Source of the DNA: Thermoanaerobaculum aquaticum
GTDB taxonomy: Bacteria; Acidobacteriota; Thermoanaerobaculia; Thermoanaerobaculales; Thermoanaerobaculaceae
DNA: 64,000 nt
Assembly (NCBI RefSeq): GCF_000687145.1
Contig: NZ_JMFG01000006.1
Span: forward strand, 81,332 to 145,331
Reading direction: 5' to 3'
In this document: one piece after another, positions 32,720 through 41,903 of the stretch
Numbering within the stretch: the stretch's first letter is position 1
Layout of the letters: every line of letters starts with the position of its first letter
The notes under the pieces: generated by a model
The model's database searches: none
Seen by the model: only the letters and a program-made list of their open reading frames with translations
What the model was told of the DNA's origin: nothing
Translations under genes and position numbers: made by a program

Positions 32720-33343
32720 TCAGGTTGCCGTCTGCTCAGGGCCTTGCAACCAGGAGACAGGCACGGGAAAACAGCCAGAGCGCAAAACGCGAGGCGGGGT
32801 CACCGTGGCATCCACCAGCGTGGAAGGGGTTCCTCCTGGGGTTTCCCCGCCGTCCAGAAGCAAGTCCACCTCCGCCGCCAGTAGGCCCAGCTCTTCTGGC
32901 CTCCTCGCCGGGGGCTTTTTCGAGAGATTCGCCGAAGTAGCAGTGAGAGGCCCTACGTCGTGCAGCAACGATCGCAAAAGATCATGAGCCGGGACGCGCA
33001 CGGCCACAGTCCTACCACTGCCCGGAAGCGGCTGGCGAGCAGGGAAAACCACCGTCAAGGGCGCCGGCCACACCGACCGCAAGCGCTTTCGCCAAAGCTC
33101 AGGAATCACTGCCAGCTCCTGGGCTTGCTCCACGTTTGCCGCCACCACCAGCAGAGCCTTGGAGGCTTCTCGGCCTTTCATGGCAAAGACCCTGGCCACG
33201 GCTTCCGGGTGGTGGGGGTTGACCGCCAAACCGTAGAAGGTTTCGGTAGGGACCACCACCACCCCATGGGATGCCAGCACCTCCCGCACCGCCGCCACTG
33301 CCGCCGGGAGGTGATGAGCTTCGGTAAACGGTAGGACCTTCAC
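32720..33343 (-). CDS. tsaC: Threonylcarbamoyl-AMP synthase (Sua5/YciO/YrdC)
   Basis: This 207-residue enzyme makes threonylcarbamoyl-AMP, the first step of the t6A37 modification of ANN-reading tRNAs. Motifs: VVPTETFYGLAVN, KGREASKALLVV, WPAPLTVVFPA, VAVRVPAH, TATSANLSKKP and TPSTLVDAT. The GTG start at 33343 overlaps the recN stop. It has only the catalytic domain, without the Sua5 C-terminal domain, so it is of TsaC type. Confidence 0.92.
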   Translation of the reverse strand: MKVLPFTEAHHLPAAVAAVREVLASHGVVVVPTETFYGLAVNPHHPEAVARVFAMKGREASKALLVVAANVEQAQELAVIPELWRKRLRSVWPAPLTVVFPARQPLPGSGRTVAVRVPAHDLLRSLLHDVGPLTATSANLSKKPPARRPEELGLLAAEVDLLLDGGETPGGTPSTLVDATVTPPRVLRSGCFPVPVSWLQGPEQTAT

Positions 33344-35037
33344 GGGCGGCTCAAGAGCTCAAGGGCATGCTGGCGGGCAGCCTCGGAGCCTTCCTTGGCC
33401 CCCAGCATGCGCACCAGCTCCTGCACCCGGGCTTCGCCTTCCACGCGGGACACGTGCGTCACGGTTCGCCCCTGACGGCTCTTTTTGGCCACCACAAAAT
33501 GCGCATCGCCAAGACCCGCCACCTGTGGTAAGTGGGTGACCACCAGCACTTGGTCCTTGGCCCCCAAGGCTTTGAGGAGCTGCCCCACCTCTTCCGCCAC
33601 CCGCCCCCCAATCCCGGAGTCCACCTCGTCAAAAAGCAGGGTTAGAGCGTGCGAACGCTGGGAAACCCGGCGAAGCGCCGTGCGCAGAGCCAAGTGAATG
33701 CGCGAAAGCTCACCACCGGAGGCAATTTTGGCCAAAGGCTTCAAAGGTTCACCAGAATTGGGCGAAAGGTAAAGCTCGCCGTCGGCAACGCCCCAGGGTG
33801 CAGGGTTGATCCTGTGGCCTTCAAAGGTGAGCGGCCCATCGGTGGCTTGCCGCAGGGTTTGCCGCAACTCCATGCGGGTCTCGGGCATCCCCAGACGGGT
33901 AAGCACCGCAGTTACTTCCTTTGCCAGCGCCACGGCTGCCTGTTGCCGCTGTTGGTGAAGCTTTCCCGCCAACTCCAAGAACGCCTGCGCCGCTGCCTTT
34001 TCCTCCTCTTCAAGCTTTTGGATGTGCTCTTCCACGCCTTCCAGCGTTGCCTTTTCCTCCTGCAAAGCTTGGAAATGCGCCAACACCGCCGCCACCGAGC
34101 CACCGTACTTGCGGGTGAGGCGTTCCAAAGTGGCCAGCCGGGCTTCCACTTCCTCCAAACGCTGGGGATCCACGCGCACGCGGTCGGCCAGCGAATCCAA
34201 CGCCCTCAGCGCTTCTTCCGCCAGAAGCTCGGCTTGCTCCAGCTGCTCGCGGGTCTCGCCCACGCTCACACCCAGCTGCGAAAGCTCCCGCACCGCGCGG
34301 GCCGCTCGCGAAAGCAGCGTCACCGCACCATCTCCACCCAGAGCACCCCGCGCCGCAGCCAAAAGCTCGCCGATCCTCTCGGCGTGCCGCAGGAAGGTGC
34401 GTTCCTCCAAAAGCGCCTCGTGCTCCCCTTCGCGAAGGCAAGCGGCGCCGATTTCATTGAGCTGGTATTGGATCAAATCGAGCCTATCCCGCCTTTGGGC
34501 CAACCGCGACCTGGCCTCGGCCAGGGCTTGCCGCGTTTCCTGCCAGTGCTGGAACGCTTGCGCCACCTGGGCTGCCATGGTCTCCAGGCCACCAAAAGCG
34601 TCCACCAGGGCCAGGTGCGTGGTGGGATCGGCTAAATCCCGTTGCTCGTGCTGCCCGGCAATGGCCAGAAGCGATGGCGCCAGGCGCTGGAGGGTGGCCA
34701 GGGTCACCGGCACATCGTTAACCCAGGCCCGGGAGCGCCCGGAAGCGGCCATTTCCCGGCGAATCACCAGCTCGGTGTTGGCTTCCACTCCCAGCTCGTT
34801 GAGGAAACCAGCCAGCTCTTCCGGAACAGGCGAAAAAACCCCTTCCACCAAAAGCTTTTCCGCACCGGCGCGCAGCATGTCCGCATCCCCCCGCTCCCCG
34901 GAAAGGAGCTTCAGGGAGTGCACCAGGAGGGACTTTCCCGCGCCGGTTTCGCCGGTGAGCACCACAAAGCCCGGCGGCAGCTCCAGCCGCACCGCCTCGA
35001 TGATGCCTAAATCCCGGACCTCCAGCTCCCGCAGCAC
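33340..35037 (-). CDS. recN: DNA repair protein RecN
   Basis: This 565-residue SMC-like ATPase acts in double-strand-break repair. Walker A GETGAGKSLLVHSL is at about 30-43, and a long coiled coil fills roughly residues 155-375. The C-terminal head has the signature IASGGELSRIHLALR and Walker B ALTLLFDEVDSGIGGRVAEEV. Length is normal for RecN. The start is GTG at 35037. It overlaps tsaC by four bases. Confidence 0.96.
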   Translation of the reverse strand: MLRELEVRDLGIIEAVRLELPPGFVVLTGETGAGKSLLVHSLKLLSGERGDADMLRAGAEKLLVEGVFSPVPEELAGFLNELGVEANTELVIRREMAASGRSRAWVNDVPVTLATLQRLAPSLLAIAGQHEQRDLADPTTHLALVDAFGGLETMAAQVAQAFQHWQETRQALAEARSRLAQRRDRLDLIQYQLNEIGAACLREGEHEALLEERTFLRHAERIGELLAAARGALGGDGAVTLLSRAARAVRELSQLGVSVGETREQLEQAELLAEEALRALDSLADRVRVDPQRLEEVEARLATLERLTRKYGGSVAAVLAHFQALQEEKATLEGVEEHIQKLEEEEKAAAQAFLELAGKLHQQRQQAAVALAKEVTAVLTRLGMPETRMELRQTLRQATDGPLTFEGHRINPAPWGVADGELYLSPNSGEPLKPLAKIASGGELSRIHLALRTALRRVSQRSHALTLLFDEVDSGIGGRVAEEVGQLLKALGAKDQVLVVTHLPQVAGLGDAHFVVAKKSRQGRTVTHVSRVEGEARVQELVRMLGAKEGSEAARQHALELLSRP

Positions 35038-35303
35038 GAAAAAAGCCTAGCGAGCCCCATCCCAGAAATCAACGCTGCTAATTTTCTCCATAACCATTGG
35101 CATCCCTGAAGGAAATGGCTTCCTTCAAGGTCCGATTGCGGTTTTGGGGTTGGTACGTTCCCCTTTCGTGGATCAGGTCGGTGGAGGCCTGTCCAGAGAG
35201 CAGCGCCCCACACGTGGAGCGGCGGATGCACGAAGCTTTTGGGGTCACCGTTCGTGGCGAAAAAACGTGTAACTCATTGCTGCCTTTGCCGTATGCTTAG
35301 GGC

Positions 35304-36356
35304 ATGATTGACCTGCGTTCGGATACCGTGACCAAGCCCACACCGGAAATGCGAAAGGCCATGGCGGAAGCCGAGGTGGGGGACGACGTTTACGGGGAAG
35401 ACCCCACCGTCAAGCGCCTGGAGGAGCTGGCGGCTGCCAAGCTCGAGCGGGAAGCCGCGCTTTTCGTGCCCACCGGCTCCATGGGCAACCAAATTGCCGT
35501 GCACCTCTGGACCCACCCCGGCAGCGAGGTGATCATTGAGGCCCGCGGCCACATCGTCAACTTCGAAATGGGGGCCATGGCCGCGCTTTCAGGAGCTCTT
35601 CCCCGCCCCATTACCACCACCAACGGTTTGCTTTCCCCGGAACAGGTAGAAGCCGCCGTCAACCCCAAGGTGAGCTACCGTACGCCCACGCGCCTTTTGT
35701 GCCTGGAAAACACCCACAACCTGTGGTCGGGCTTGCCCATGCCCAGGGAGCTCAAGGACCAGCTGGTGGCGGTGGCCCACAAACACGGCCTCAAAGTGCA
35801 CCTGGACGGCGCCCGCATCTTCAACGCGGCCATGGCACTGGGAACCACCGCAGCAGAGCTGGCCCGGGGCTGCGACAGCGTGATGTTTTGCCTTTCCAAG
35901 GGGCTGGCTGCTCCGGTGGGTTCAATGCTGGTGGGGGATGCCGACTTTATTGCTGAGGCTCGCCGTGTCCGCAAGCTTTTCGGCGGCGGTATGCGGCAGG
36001 TGGGGGTGCTGGCAGCAGCAGGAATCGTGGCTCTCACCACCATGGTGGAGCGCCTGGTCGAGGATCACCGGCGGGCCAAGAGGCTGGCCGAAGGGTTGGC
36101 GGAGCTTCCCGGTGTAATTTTGGACCCCGAACGCATCCAAACCAACATCGTGGTGTTTCGCCTGGCCCGCCCCGACCTCCCCGGCGACGAAACCCTGCCC
36201 CCGAACGCTCGGTTCGTAGCCGCCATGAAGGAGCATGGGGTGCTCTGCGGCGCTTTCGGCAAAGAAGAGGTGCGCATGGTGACCCACTACCACATCACCG
36301 ACCCCGATGTAGAACACACGCTGGCTGCCGCCCGCACCGTCCTCGGCAAAGCATAA
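35304..36356 (+). CDS. ltaE: Low-specificity L-threonine aldolase
   Basis: This 350-residue PLP enzyme splits threonine or allo-threonine into glycine and acetaldehyde. It starts [16 protein letters not shown], the family N-terminus, with [35 protein letters not shown] (PLP Asp and Arg) and [12 protein letters not shown] (Schiff-base Lys). Deoxyribose-phosphate aldolase in the nearby operon also yields acetaldehyde. The 266 bases before it (35038-35303) hold only an 8-bp inverted repeat at 35107-35127 and no recognisable riboswitch. Confidence 0.93.
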   Translation: MIDLRSDTVTKPTPEMRKAMAEAEVGDDVYGEDPTVKRLEELAAAKLEREAALFVPTGSMGNQIAVHLWTHPGSEVIIEARGHIVNFEMGAMAALSGALPRPITTTNGLLSPEQVEAAVNPKVSYRTPTRLLCLENTHNLWSGLPMPRELKDQLVAVAHKHGLKVHLDGARIFNAAMALGTTAAELARGCDSVMFCLSKGLAAPVGSMLVGDADFIAEARRVRKLFGGGMRQVGVLAAAGIVALTTMVERLVEDHRRAKRLAEGLAELPGVILDPERIQTNIVVFRLARPDLPGDETLPPNARFVAAMKEHGVLCGAFGKEEVRMVTHYHITDPDVEHTLAAARTVLGKA

Positions 36357-36360
36357 GAAA

Positions 36361-36387
36361 AGCGCCCGCCGAAGCGGGCGCTTTTTT
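36361..36387. terminator. Bidirectional terminator between ltaE and the bd-type operon
   Basis: AGCGCCCGC/GCGGGCGCT with a CGAA loop is followed by a T-run on the plus strand and preceded by AAGAAAAG, which gives a T-run on the minus strand. Confidence 0.85.
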
Positions 36388-36404
36388 GCTTGCCTTTTGC
36401 AGCG

Positions 36405-37496
36405 CTAGGCCGCGGGCTCGCCAGCCTGTGGCTTGTCCGTAGCGGCTTTCACCATGGCGTACACGGTTAGGGCCACACCGATCACAAAGGTCACCAGGAA
36501 GACCAGGAAAATCCCCCACTGGGGAGCCACTTGGGCGCCCTCCAGCGGCTTCCACTCGGCCAGGTACACCTCGCGCAGCTGATGGCGGGTGATGATCATG
36601 AGAACGATGGCGCCTACCAAAAACTCCATGGCCCGCCGCACCTTGGTGCCCTCGGCCAGGGGGTCCCGGATGCCCGCCAGCACCACCAGAAGCCCAATGC
36701 CGGCCAAAATGCCCAAGCCCAAAGGCAAGGTGGTAGCGGCCCCTCCTTTCATTAAGCCAGACAGCACCGGCGAAGGCAAGGCCAGAAGCAGCCAGAAGCC
36801 TACCAGGAGCTGCACCACCGTGGTGTAAAGCGCCGCTTTCACTCCGAACCGGGCCATCTCGGCCAGCTCCGCGGTTTGCCCTTGGGTTTTGCTGCGCCGC
36901 ACCGCCACATAGGCCGCCAGGGCCCCAGCCATGGCCAGGGCAGCCAGCAAGAAGTGCAGGAAGCGCGGTACAAACGTGGGATCAGCCAGGGCGCTTTTGG
37001 CTTGCGTCCACACACCTTCCCAACGGGAGGGCTGCAGGTGCAGGAGGTTCACCATGACCTGGGTCGCTGCAATGATCAGAAAGCACAAAGCCGAAAGGGG
37101 CACGGCCAGCCCGGCGCTCTGGCCCTTTTGCAGGCGGAACTTGGCTACGTAGTTGAGGTAGTAGCCCACCATCAAAAAGCCCAGCATGCCCAGCCAGGCC
37201 CCTGCCACCAGAATCGTGGCCGTGTAGAAGAAGCGGCCGTAAAGCACCTGCACAAACAAAAGCGGGGCAATGCCAAAGGTAATGGCAAAGGAAATTGCCC
37301 AGGAGTTGGCGTTGACGAAGAACGATTGCAGCTCACGCCGACCGTTTCCGGCCAACGCCGCCAAAATCGAGCCACCCAAAACCACGTTCACAAAAAGCAT
37401 GTGCAGCAAAAACGTCACCACCCACAAAAGGTGGAAAAGCCAAACCGGCCCAGGGATAGGAGCCGGGTCCAGGGCGGGGATCAAGTTAGTTGCCAT
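36405..37496 (-). CDS. Cytochrome bd-superfamily subunit II-like membrane protein
   Basis: This 363-residue protein has nine or so membrane segments and no cytochrome c motif. It begins with a short periplasmic or cytoplasmic lead and WLFHLLWVVTFLLHMLFVN, with further His and Glu in helices (LLHLQP, FLHFLLAAL). It is encoded with, and overlaps by 11 bases, the CydA-like subunit with haem c, so it should be the second subunit of that complex. It shares little sequence with ordinary CydB; the assignment relies on topology and operon. Confidence 0.7.
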   Translation of the reverse strand: MATNLIPALDPAPIPGPVWLFHLLWVVTFLLHMLFVNVVLGGSILAALAGNGRRELQSFFVNANSWAISFAITFGIAPLLFVQVLYGRFFYTATILVAGAWLGMLGFLMVGYYLNYVAKFRLQKGQSAGLAVPLSALCFLIIAATQVMVNLLHLQPSRWEGVWTQAKSALADPTFVPRFLHFLLAALAMAGALAAYVAVRRSKTQGQTAELAEMARFGVKAALYTTVVQLLVGFWLLLALPSPVLSGLMKGGAATTLPLGLGILAGIGLLVVLAGIRDPLAEGTKVRRAMEFLVGAIVLMIITRHQLREVYLAEWKPLEGAQVAPQWGIFLVFLVTFVIGVALTVYAMVKAATDKPQAGEPAA

Positions 37497-38853
37497 GGCT
37501 CACCTCCGCAACTTTTGTTCCCGTGAGGGTTACCAGGTACGCTTTTAAGGCCTCTTTTTCCTCTTCTGTGCCCACAAAAGGAGGCATGAATGGGTAGTCC
37601 AGCTTTTCCGTGGCCACGTGGCCGTTCTTCCTGTACTGGTTCGACGTGTACTTTTCACCTTCATCCCGCATGGTTGTCAGGATCATGTCGAGGGTTTCGG
37701 CGTCAGCACCGGAAATGAGCTTGCGAATACCCAAATAGCCGTTTTCGGTATGGCACATGGCGCACTGGGCGCGGAACACCGCCCGGCCTTTGGCCACCGG
37801 ATCGTCCGGCTGCCCCACCATCAGCCACTTGGCCTTGGACAAAATCCCCTCCTGGTTGAGCTTGGCAATTTCCGAAATCAAAATCCCGTTGGAAAACATG
37901 TAATCGCGGATAATGAAAGGCTTGCGCGCTCCTTCCCGCAGCCGCTCGTAGCCACCAAAAAACGCAAAGGCCAACACCAAAGCCACCGCCGTGATTGGCC
38001 AGCGCTGGGCCTTAGGGGCAAGAAGGGCAAAGAGCACGAAAACCAGGTAGGCCAAAAGCATCCACAGCAAGAAGTGGCGGGTGGAGGCTAGCGCGGGAAG
38101 CTTCGGGCTTGCCCCCAGGAAAAGCGCGCGAATGGACTCCGGCAGCGCCGCTTCCCACCAACGGTAGCCGCCGTAGGCAATGAGGATGCCCACCACCTGG
38201 ATTCCAGCCAAAAACCGCACGAGCCGAGCCCGCGCCGCCAGGTCCTGCTCCCGGAGGGCCGCAAAGGCCATGTAGGCTCCGGCCAGGAACACGCAAATGC
38301 CCGTGCGCAGCACCAAGCCAGGCACATAGGTGGGGTTGAAGAAGCCGTCAGCGAAGGCCTTGGTTTGCAGCCAGTTGCCGGGGGTGAGCATGAAGGAAAT
38401 AATGCCCTGGATGATCACCAAGGACATGAACGCGGCAAAGGCGTAAAGCCAGATTAAGAGCAAATGGGTCCTGGGCCGCACCTTGTCCCACGTGGCGTAG
38501 TAAGCCAGCGCGGTAGCCACTTCCAAGATGAAAAACACCCACTCGGTGGCCCACCCCCAAACGTAGGAGTGAATGAGCGCCGAGGTGGCCACCGGGTGGA
38601 GAAGCCCAATGGTGACCCAGATCCCCACCCCAGAAATGGCACCAAACACCGTGGAAACCAAAATCAAAATCAATGACGTGCGTTTCGCCAGGTTCCTCAG
38701 GGCCTGATCCTGGCGCTTCACCGCCAGGGTTTCCGCCACGGCCATGACGATGCCGCCCCCCACCGCAAAGTGGGAAACCAGCACGTGGGTGATGGCCACG
38801 AGGCCGATGAGCACCCCGGCCCCAATGCCTGGTATCCACAACGGGTAATCCAT
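37486..38853 (-). CDS. Cytochrome bd-superfamily subunit I with C-terminal haem c domain
   Basis: This 455-residue inner-membrane protein starts after AAAGGAGG. CydA-like features are THVLVSHFAVGGG in helix 1 (His23, His28), WGWATEWVFFILEV (Glu104, Glu111) and the membrane layout. The quinol-binding loop motif GRQPW is not seen. After the last helix a cytochrome c domain has CAMCH at 364-368 and Met residues for axial ligation (FMPPFVG). Members of the bd superfamily with a haem c motif form the OR-C group, thought to use cytochrome c rather than quinol. Alternatively it passes electrons from quinol to periplasmic cytochromes. Direction is not readable from sequence. Confidence 0.75.
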   Translation of the reverse strand: MDYPLWIPGIGAGVLIGLVAITHVLVSHFAVGGGIVMAVAETLAVKRQDQALRNLAKRTSLILILVSTVFGAISGVGIWVTIGLLHPVATSALIHSYVWGWATEWVFFILEVATALAYYATWDKVRPRTHLLLIWLYAFAAFMSLVIIQGIISFMLTPGNWLQTKAFADGFFNPTYVPGLVLRTGICVFLAGAYMAFAALREQDLAARARLVRFLAGIQVVGILIAYGGYRWWEAALPESIRALFLGASPKLPALASTRHFLLWMLLAYLVFVLFALLAPKAQRWPITAVALVLAFAFFGGYERLREGARKPFIIRDYMFSNGILISEIAKLNQEGILSKAKWLMVGQPDDPVAKGRAVFRAQCAMCHTENGYLGIRKLISGADAETLDMILTTMRDEGEKYTSNQYRKNGHVATEKLDYPFMPPFVGTEEEKEALKAYLVTLTGTKVAEVSHGN

Positions 38854-38895
38854 CCTTGCCTCCTTTCCCGGCCCAGCCGGCCGTAAACTTCCTTT

Positions 38896-38924
38896 AATTT
38901 ATGACACTAAACCGCCAAACTCAA
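38896..38924 (-). promoter_or_regulatory. Possible sigma70 promoter of the bd-type operon
   Basis: On the minus strand TTGAGT and TAAATT are 17 bp apart, about 45 bp before the start at 38853. The match is moderate (four of six in each box). Confidence 0.3.
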
Positions 38925-38982
38925 GGCCCCGTCCCCTTTCCCTCAAACACAAACCCTCGCAGAGTTCTTTCACAAGCGCCCA

Positions 38983-39013
38983 AAAGAAAACCGCCCGGGG
39001 TTCCGGGCGGTTT
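38983..39013 (-). terminator. Terminator of the FadL-SGNH operon
   Basis: The stem AAACCGCCCGG/CCGGGCGGTTT with a 4-nt loop is followed on the minus strand by TTTTCTTTTG. It ends 20 bases after the SGNH gene. Confidence 0.85.
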
Positions 39014-39032
39014 AGACGCAAAGGACTTGAAG

Positions 39033-40430
39033 CTACGGGCGAATGGGACGGCCCTCACCCGGGACCTCCCGGCGCAGGTGCCGGCGCATCACCGGCCGCT
39101 GCTGCTCGGTGGTTTGCGGGACGAAGAGCTGGAGCGTGCTGTTGAAGGCTCCCGGCGCCATTTGCACCTGGGACGCCATCACCGTAGTTGTGGTTTCGGT
39201 GCCCTCCAGGTACTTCTGCAGGTTCACCTGGGGAACCCGCGCACCGAACGCCGAGTTGATGAGCTTCACGAACTCGTTGGCCACCAAGGCGTAGCCCAAC
39301 CGCTGGGGGTGCACGCCGTCGTAAGAAAAGATGCCGCCGGTGAGGAAGGAGGCGGTGAGCTTAATGCCACCGAGCATGTAGCCGTGGGCCACGATGTCGT
39401 TAAAGATGCTGTTGACATCCAAGACCGGGGCGCCGACAGCAGCAGCTTCCTGGGCAATGATGCCGTTGAGCTGGGCAATACGGGCGTTGATGGCGGCCGC
39501 TTCCGCTGCCCGCAGCACCACCCCGGGGACGAACTGGCCGTTCACGATCCCACCGTCAGGCAAGAGCTTGCCGGTGCCAGGGATGCCGTACCCCTGGGCA
39601 ATCAGGGACGCCCCCTGCAGGGTCACGTAGTCACCGTCGGTGAGAGGACCGGAATCGGCCTGCAAGTAGATCTTTTGGCCTTGAGACGTAAAGACGTAAG
39701 GCTTGACGGTGGTCACAAAGGGAATGGAGGTGACGTTGGGGATGTTGGCCACCACGATTTTGGTGTTGGGCAGCTGCGCACGAAGGGTGGCCAGAAGCGT
39801 ATGGTACTGCTGTTGGAAGGTGGCCACCGGCGTCATGGTCACCCCGTCAATGGGAACTGCGGCCAACGCCGCGCCCAACACGTCGTTGTTGCCAATCCAC
39901 ACGGTCATGAAGGTAGGTTTGGCCGCAATGGCCTGCGCCACCGCTGTGCCGTCAACATTCGTGCCCGGGATCTTGGGGAAACGCAGCACGATGTCGTACA
40001 TGATGGTGCTAGGATCAATTTGACCGCGCTGCAGCTTGGTGATGTCCCCGGTTTTGGTGAGCAAATCCCCGGTCTTGGAGCCAGGAATCCCCAGGTTGTT
40101 GTAAATCCCCTGGTAGGTGGCGTTGATGGGCTGACCGGGTGTGGTTCCGGACGGAGCCAAAACCGGAGAAGGAGCCAACGCCATGAGCTTCAACACCGGG
40201 GCAATGCCCGGGTCAGAGACCAGCGGTTGCTGGAATGTGGCCAGCCCGAACTGCCGGGCCAGAATTGCGGGGTAGGAGTGCTCCTGGTAGAACTTGGCCA
40301 GGCCACCGGAAGCGTAGCCCGCCGTCAACGAATCCCCTAAGGCCACGTACCTGGTGAAATCCACCTGGGCCGAGGCTACGGCCGCCACGCCCAGGGCAAG
40401 TAAGGCCAGCAACGAGTTTACCTTTTTCAT
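39033..40430 (-). CDS. Exported SGNH/GDSL hydrolase (esterase or lipase)
   Basis: This 465-residue protein has a signal peptide (residues 1-21). Catalytic blocks: ALGDSLTAGYA (nucleophile Ser), WIGNNDVLG (oxyanion Asn) and FSYDGVHPQRLGYALVAN (Asp and His). The enzyme should cleave ester bonds in lipids or acyl glycans in the periplasm or outside. It is the second gene behind a FadL-type transporter (ten-base gap). A lipase that frees fatty acids beside a fatty-acid porin is a coherent pair. The last 45 residues (ending MRRHLRREVPGEGRPIRP) are an extra tail. Confidence 0.87.
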   Translation of the reverse strand: MKKVNSLLALLALGVAAVASAQVDFTRYVALGDSLTAGYASGGLAKFYQEHSYPAILARQFGLATFQQPLVSDPGIAPVLKLMALAPSPVLAPSGTTPGQPINATYQGIYNNLGIPGSKTGDLLTKTGDITKLQRGQIDPSTIMYDIVLRFPKIPGTNVDGTAVAQAIAAKPTFMTVWIGNNDVLGAALAAVPIDGVTMTPVATFQQQYHTLLATLRAQLPNTKIVVANIPNVTSIPFVTTVKPYVFTSQGQKIYLQADSGPLTDGDYVTLQGASLIAQGYGIPGTGKLLPDGGIVNGQFVPGVVLRAAEAAAINARIAQLNGIIAQEAAAVGAPVLDVNSIFNDIVAHGYMLGGIKLTASFLTGGIFSYDGVHPQRLGYALVANEFVKLINSAFGARVPQVNLQKYLEGTETTTTVMASQVQMAPGAFNSTLQLFVPQTTEQQRPVMRRHLRREVPGEGRPIRP

Positions 40431-40440
40431 GTTGCCCTCC

Positions 40441-41730
40441 CTAGAAGCTGTACACCACGCTCATGCCAAAAAGCTCGGCACGGGTGCGGTAGGTACCGTT
40501 GAAGTTATCAATGCTTTGCCCTTGGGTGGAGCGGTTATCGAAGGGCAGATGCAGGAAGGAGCCGTCCACCCGCATCTTGGGGTTCACCTGCCAAGAAAAG
40601 CCAATGGAGTAGCCGTTGCGGTCGGCATCGGGCAGCAAGGGCGACACAATGTGGGTGGGCATGGGGGTACGGTCGCGGAGGTACCCCACTTGCACCGCAA
40701 AGGTATCCGAGAACTTGCGCTCCAGACCCACACGGTAGGTCCACGCATCACGGAAGTTCTCTTCCCGCACCGAGGAAAGTTGGGGGTAACCCACGATGGT
40801 AATGGGAAGCTCCTTGAAGCTGTCCCACCCCATGTGCACGGCGTCGGCGCTGATGATGGTCTTTTCCCCTTTCCAGGCCAAACCAATTCGCGCTTCCGCC
40901 GGAAAGTTCACTCGGGTTTGCCCCTTGGGGTTGCGATCAAAGGGGATGAGTTGCGCCACCATGGCGTCAAAATCCGCGTACCCGGTACTAAACTGCACGA
41001 AAGACGCCTTGGCGTCGTTAATCTCCACTTCCACCCGAGAACGGTAGGCCGCACCCAGGGAAAAGCCACCGCCCAGCTTCCAAAGAACGCCCACGTTGTA
41101 GCCCCAGCCGTCAGCAAACCCCTCGTTGTACATGTGGACTTGGCCCACTTCCGCTACCCGCTGGGTGTAGGGGTTGATAACGCCGATGGACTTGGTGAGG
41201 TCCACCTGGGTGAGGAAGTAGTCAAAACCCACACCCACCGCAAAGCTGTCGGAAAGCTTCCAGGAAACGTGGGGGTTAACGTCGAAGACCTTCAGGTCAA
41301 TGCGCTTGGAAATGAAGCGACCGGCGTAGTTATTTGGCCACCAAGTGCCCAACCCAAAGGGCGCGATCATGGACAAACCCCAGCGGAAGTTTCCGGCCAG
41401 GGGCGCCGAATAGTGGAAGTGAGGCGGGTAAAAGATTTGGTCCTCCATTTCCGACTTATAGCCCGCCCCGGGGTACGGGTTATCGCCGCGGAACTTGGAG
41501 GACTCGGTAATCAAGAACACCCCGGCCATTGCCTTGGTGCCGTCCAAAAACGCCAAGCCCGCGGGGTTGTAGTAGCCGGCGGAAGGATCATCCGCCACCG
41601 CCACAAACGCCCCGCCCATGCTCACACCCCGAGCCCCGTGCTCGAACAACGCAAAACCGTTGCCCCAAGCCAAGGCCGGCAGCAGGAGCACCACCGCCAA
41701 CATCACGCTGCACTTCCTCACCATGGTCAT
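40441..41730 (-). CDS. FadL/TodX-family outer-membrane hydrophobe transporter
   Basis: This is a 429-residue 14-strand barrel with a signal peptide (cleavage near WGNG). The N-terminal hatch NGFALFEHGARGVSMGGAFVAVADDPSAGYYNPAGLAF is the FadL signature, broken here only by small changes, and the C-terminus ends VVYSF with the terminal Phe of BAM substrates. It imports long-chain fatty acids or aromatic compounds. The start at 41730 follows AGGAGG by four bases; ATG 41724 is an alternative. The frame is open to 41886, but that extension has no signal sequence and covers the promoter. Confidence 0.9.
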   Translation of the reverse strand: MTMVRKCSVMLAVVLLLPALAWGNGFALFEHGARGVSMGGAFVAVADDPSAGYYNPAGLAFLDGTKAMAGVFLITESSKFRGDNPYPGAGYKSEMEDQIFYPPHFHYSAPLAGNFRWGLSMIAPFGLGTWWPNNYAGRFISKRIDLKVFDVNPHVSWKLSDSFAVGVGFDYFLTQVDLTKSIGVINPYTQRVAEVGQVHMYNEGFADGWGYNVGVLWKLGGGFSLGAAYRSRVEVEINDAKASFVQFSTGYADFDAMVAQLIPFDRNPKGQTRVNFPAEARIGLAWKGEKTIISADAVHMGWDSFKELPITIVGYPQLSSVREENFRDAWTYRVGLERKFSDTFAVQVGYLRDRTPMPTHIVSPLLPDADRNGYSIGFSWQVNPKMRVDGSFLHLPFDNRSTQGQSIDNFNGTYRTRAELFGMSVVYSF

Positions 41731-41787
41731 CTCTCCTCCTTTCTTGAGCTTGCCCCTCTGAGGCTTGCCGTACGGATCATGCTGCAA

Positions 41788-41816
41788 CTTTAAAACCGCA
41801 GCTACGGCTTCGTCAA
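41788..41816 (-). promoter_or_regulatory. Sigma70-type promoter of fadL-like operon
   Basis: On the minus strand TTGACG (41811-41816) and TTAAAG (41788-41793) are separated by 17 bp, about 55 bp before the start. Confidence 0.45.
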
Positions 41817-41822
41817 TATGCG

Positions 41823-41834
41823 TTTTGCGCAAAA
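41823..41834. promoter_or_regulatory. Palindromic operator TTTTGCGCAAAA
   Basis: This perfect 12-bp palindrome lies six bases upstream of the -35 box of the fadL-like operon, a suitable place for an activator or repressor. The regulator is unknown. Confidence 0.4.
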
Positions 41835-41903
41835 AGGGCCGAACAAACGAGAATTTGTCCGGGGCTTTTAGTGAAAAAATGCACAATTCGAAGCAAGCGG
41901 AAC

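Noticed and set aside
35107..35127. TGAAGGAA/TTCCTTCA hairpin before ltaE
   Set aside because: The arms are perfect but only eight bases, with no promoter element or T-run close by; no function can be supported.
38901..40340. Long plus-strand reading frame (479 codons) opposite the SGNH hydrolase
   Set aside because: It lies wholly over a clear gene on the other strand, has no ribosome site or family motif, and is His/Gly/Arg-rich as expected for the antisense of GC-rich coding DNA. The same holds for 10617-11978 and 40354-41793.
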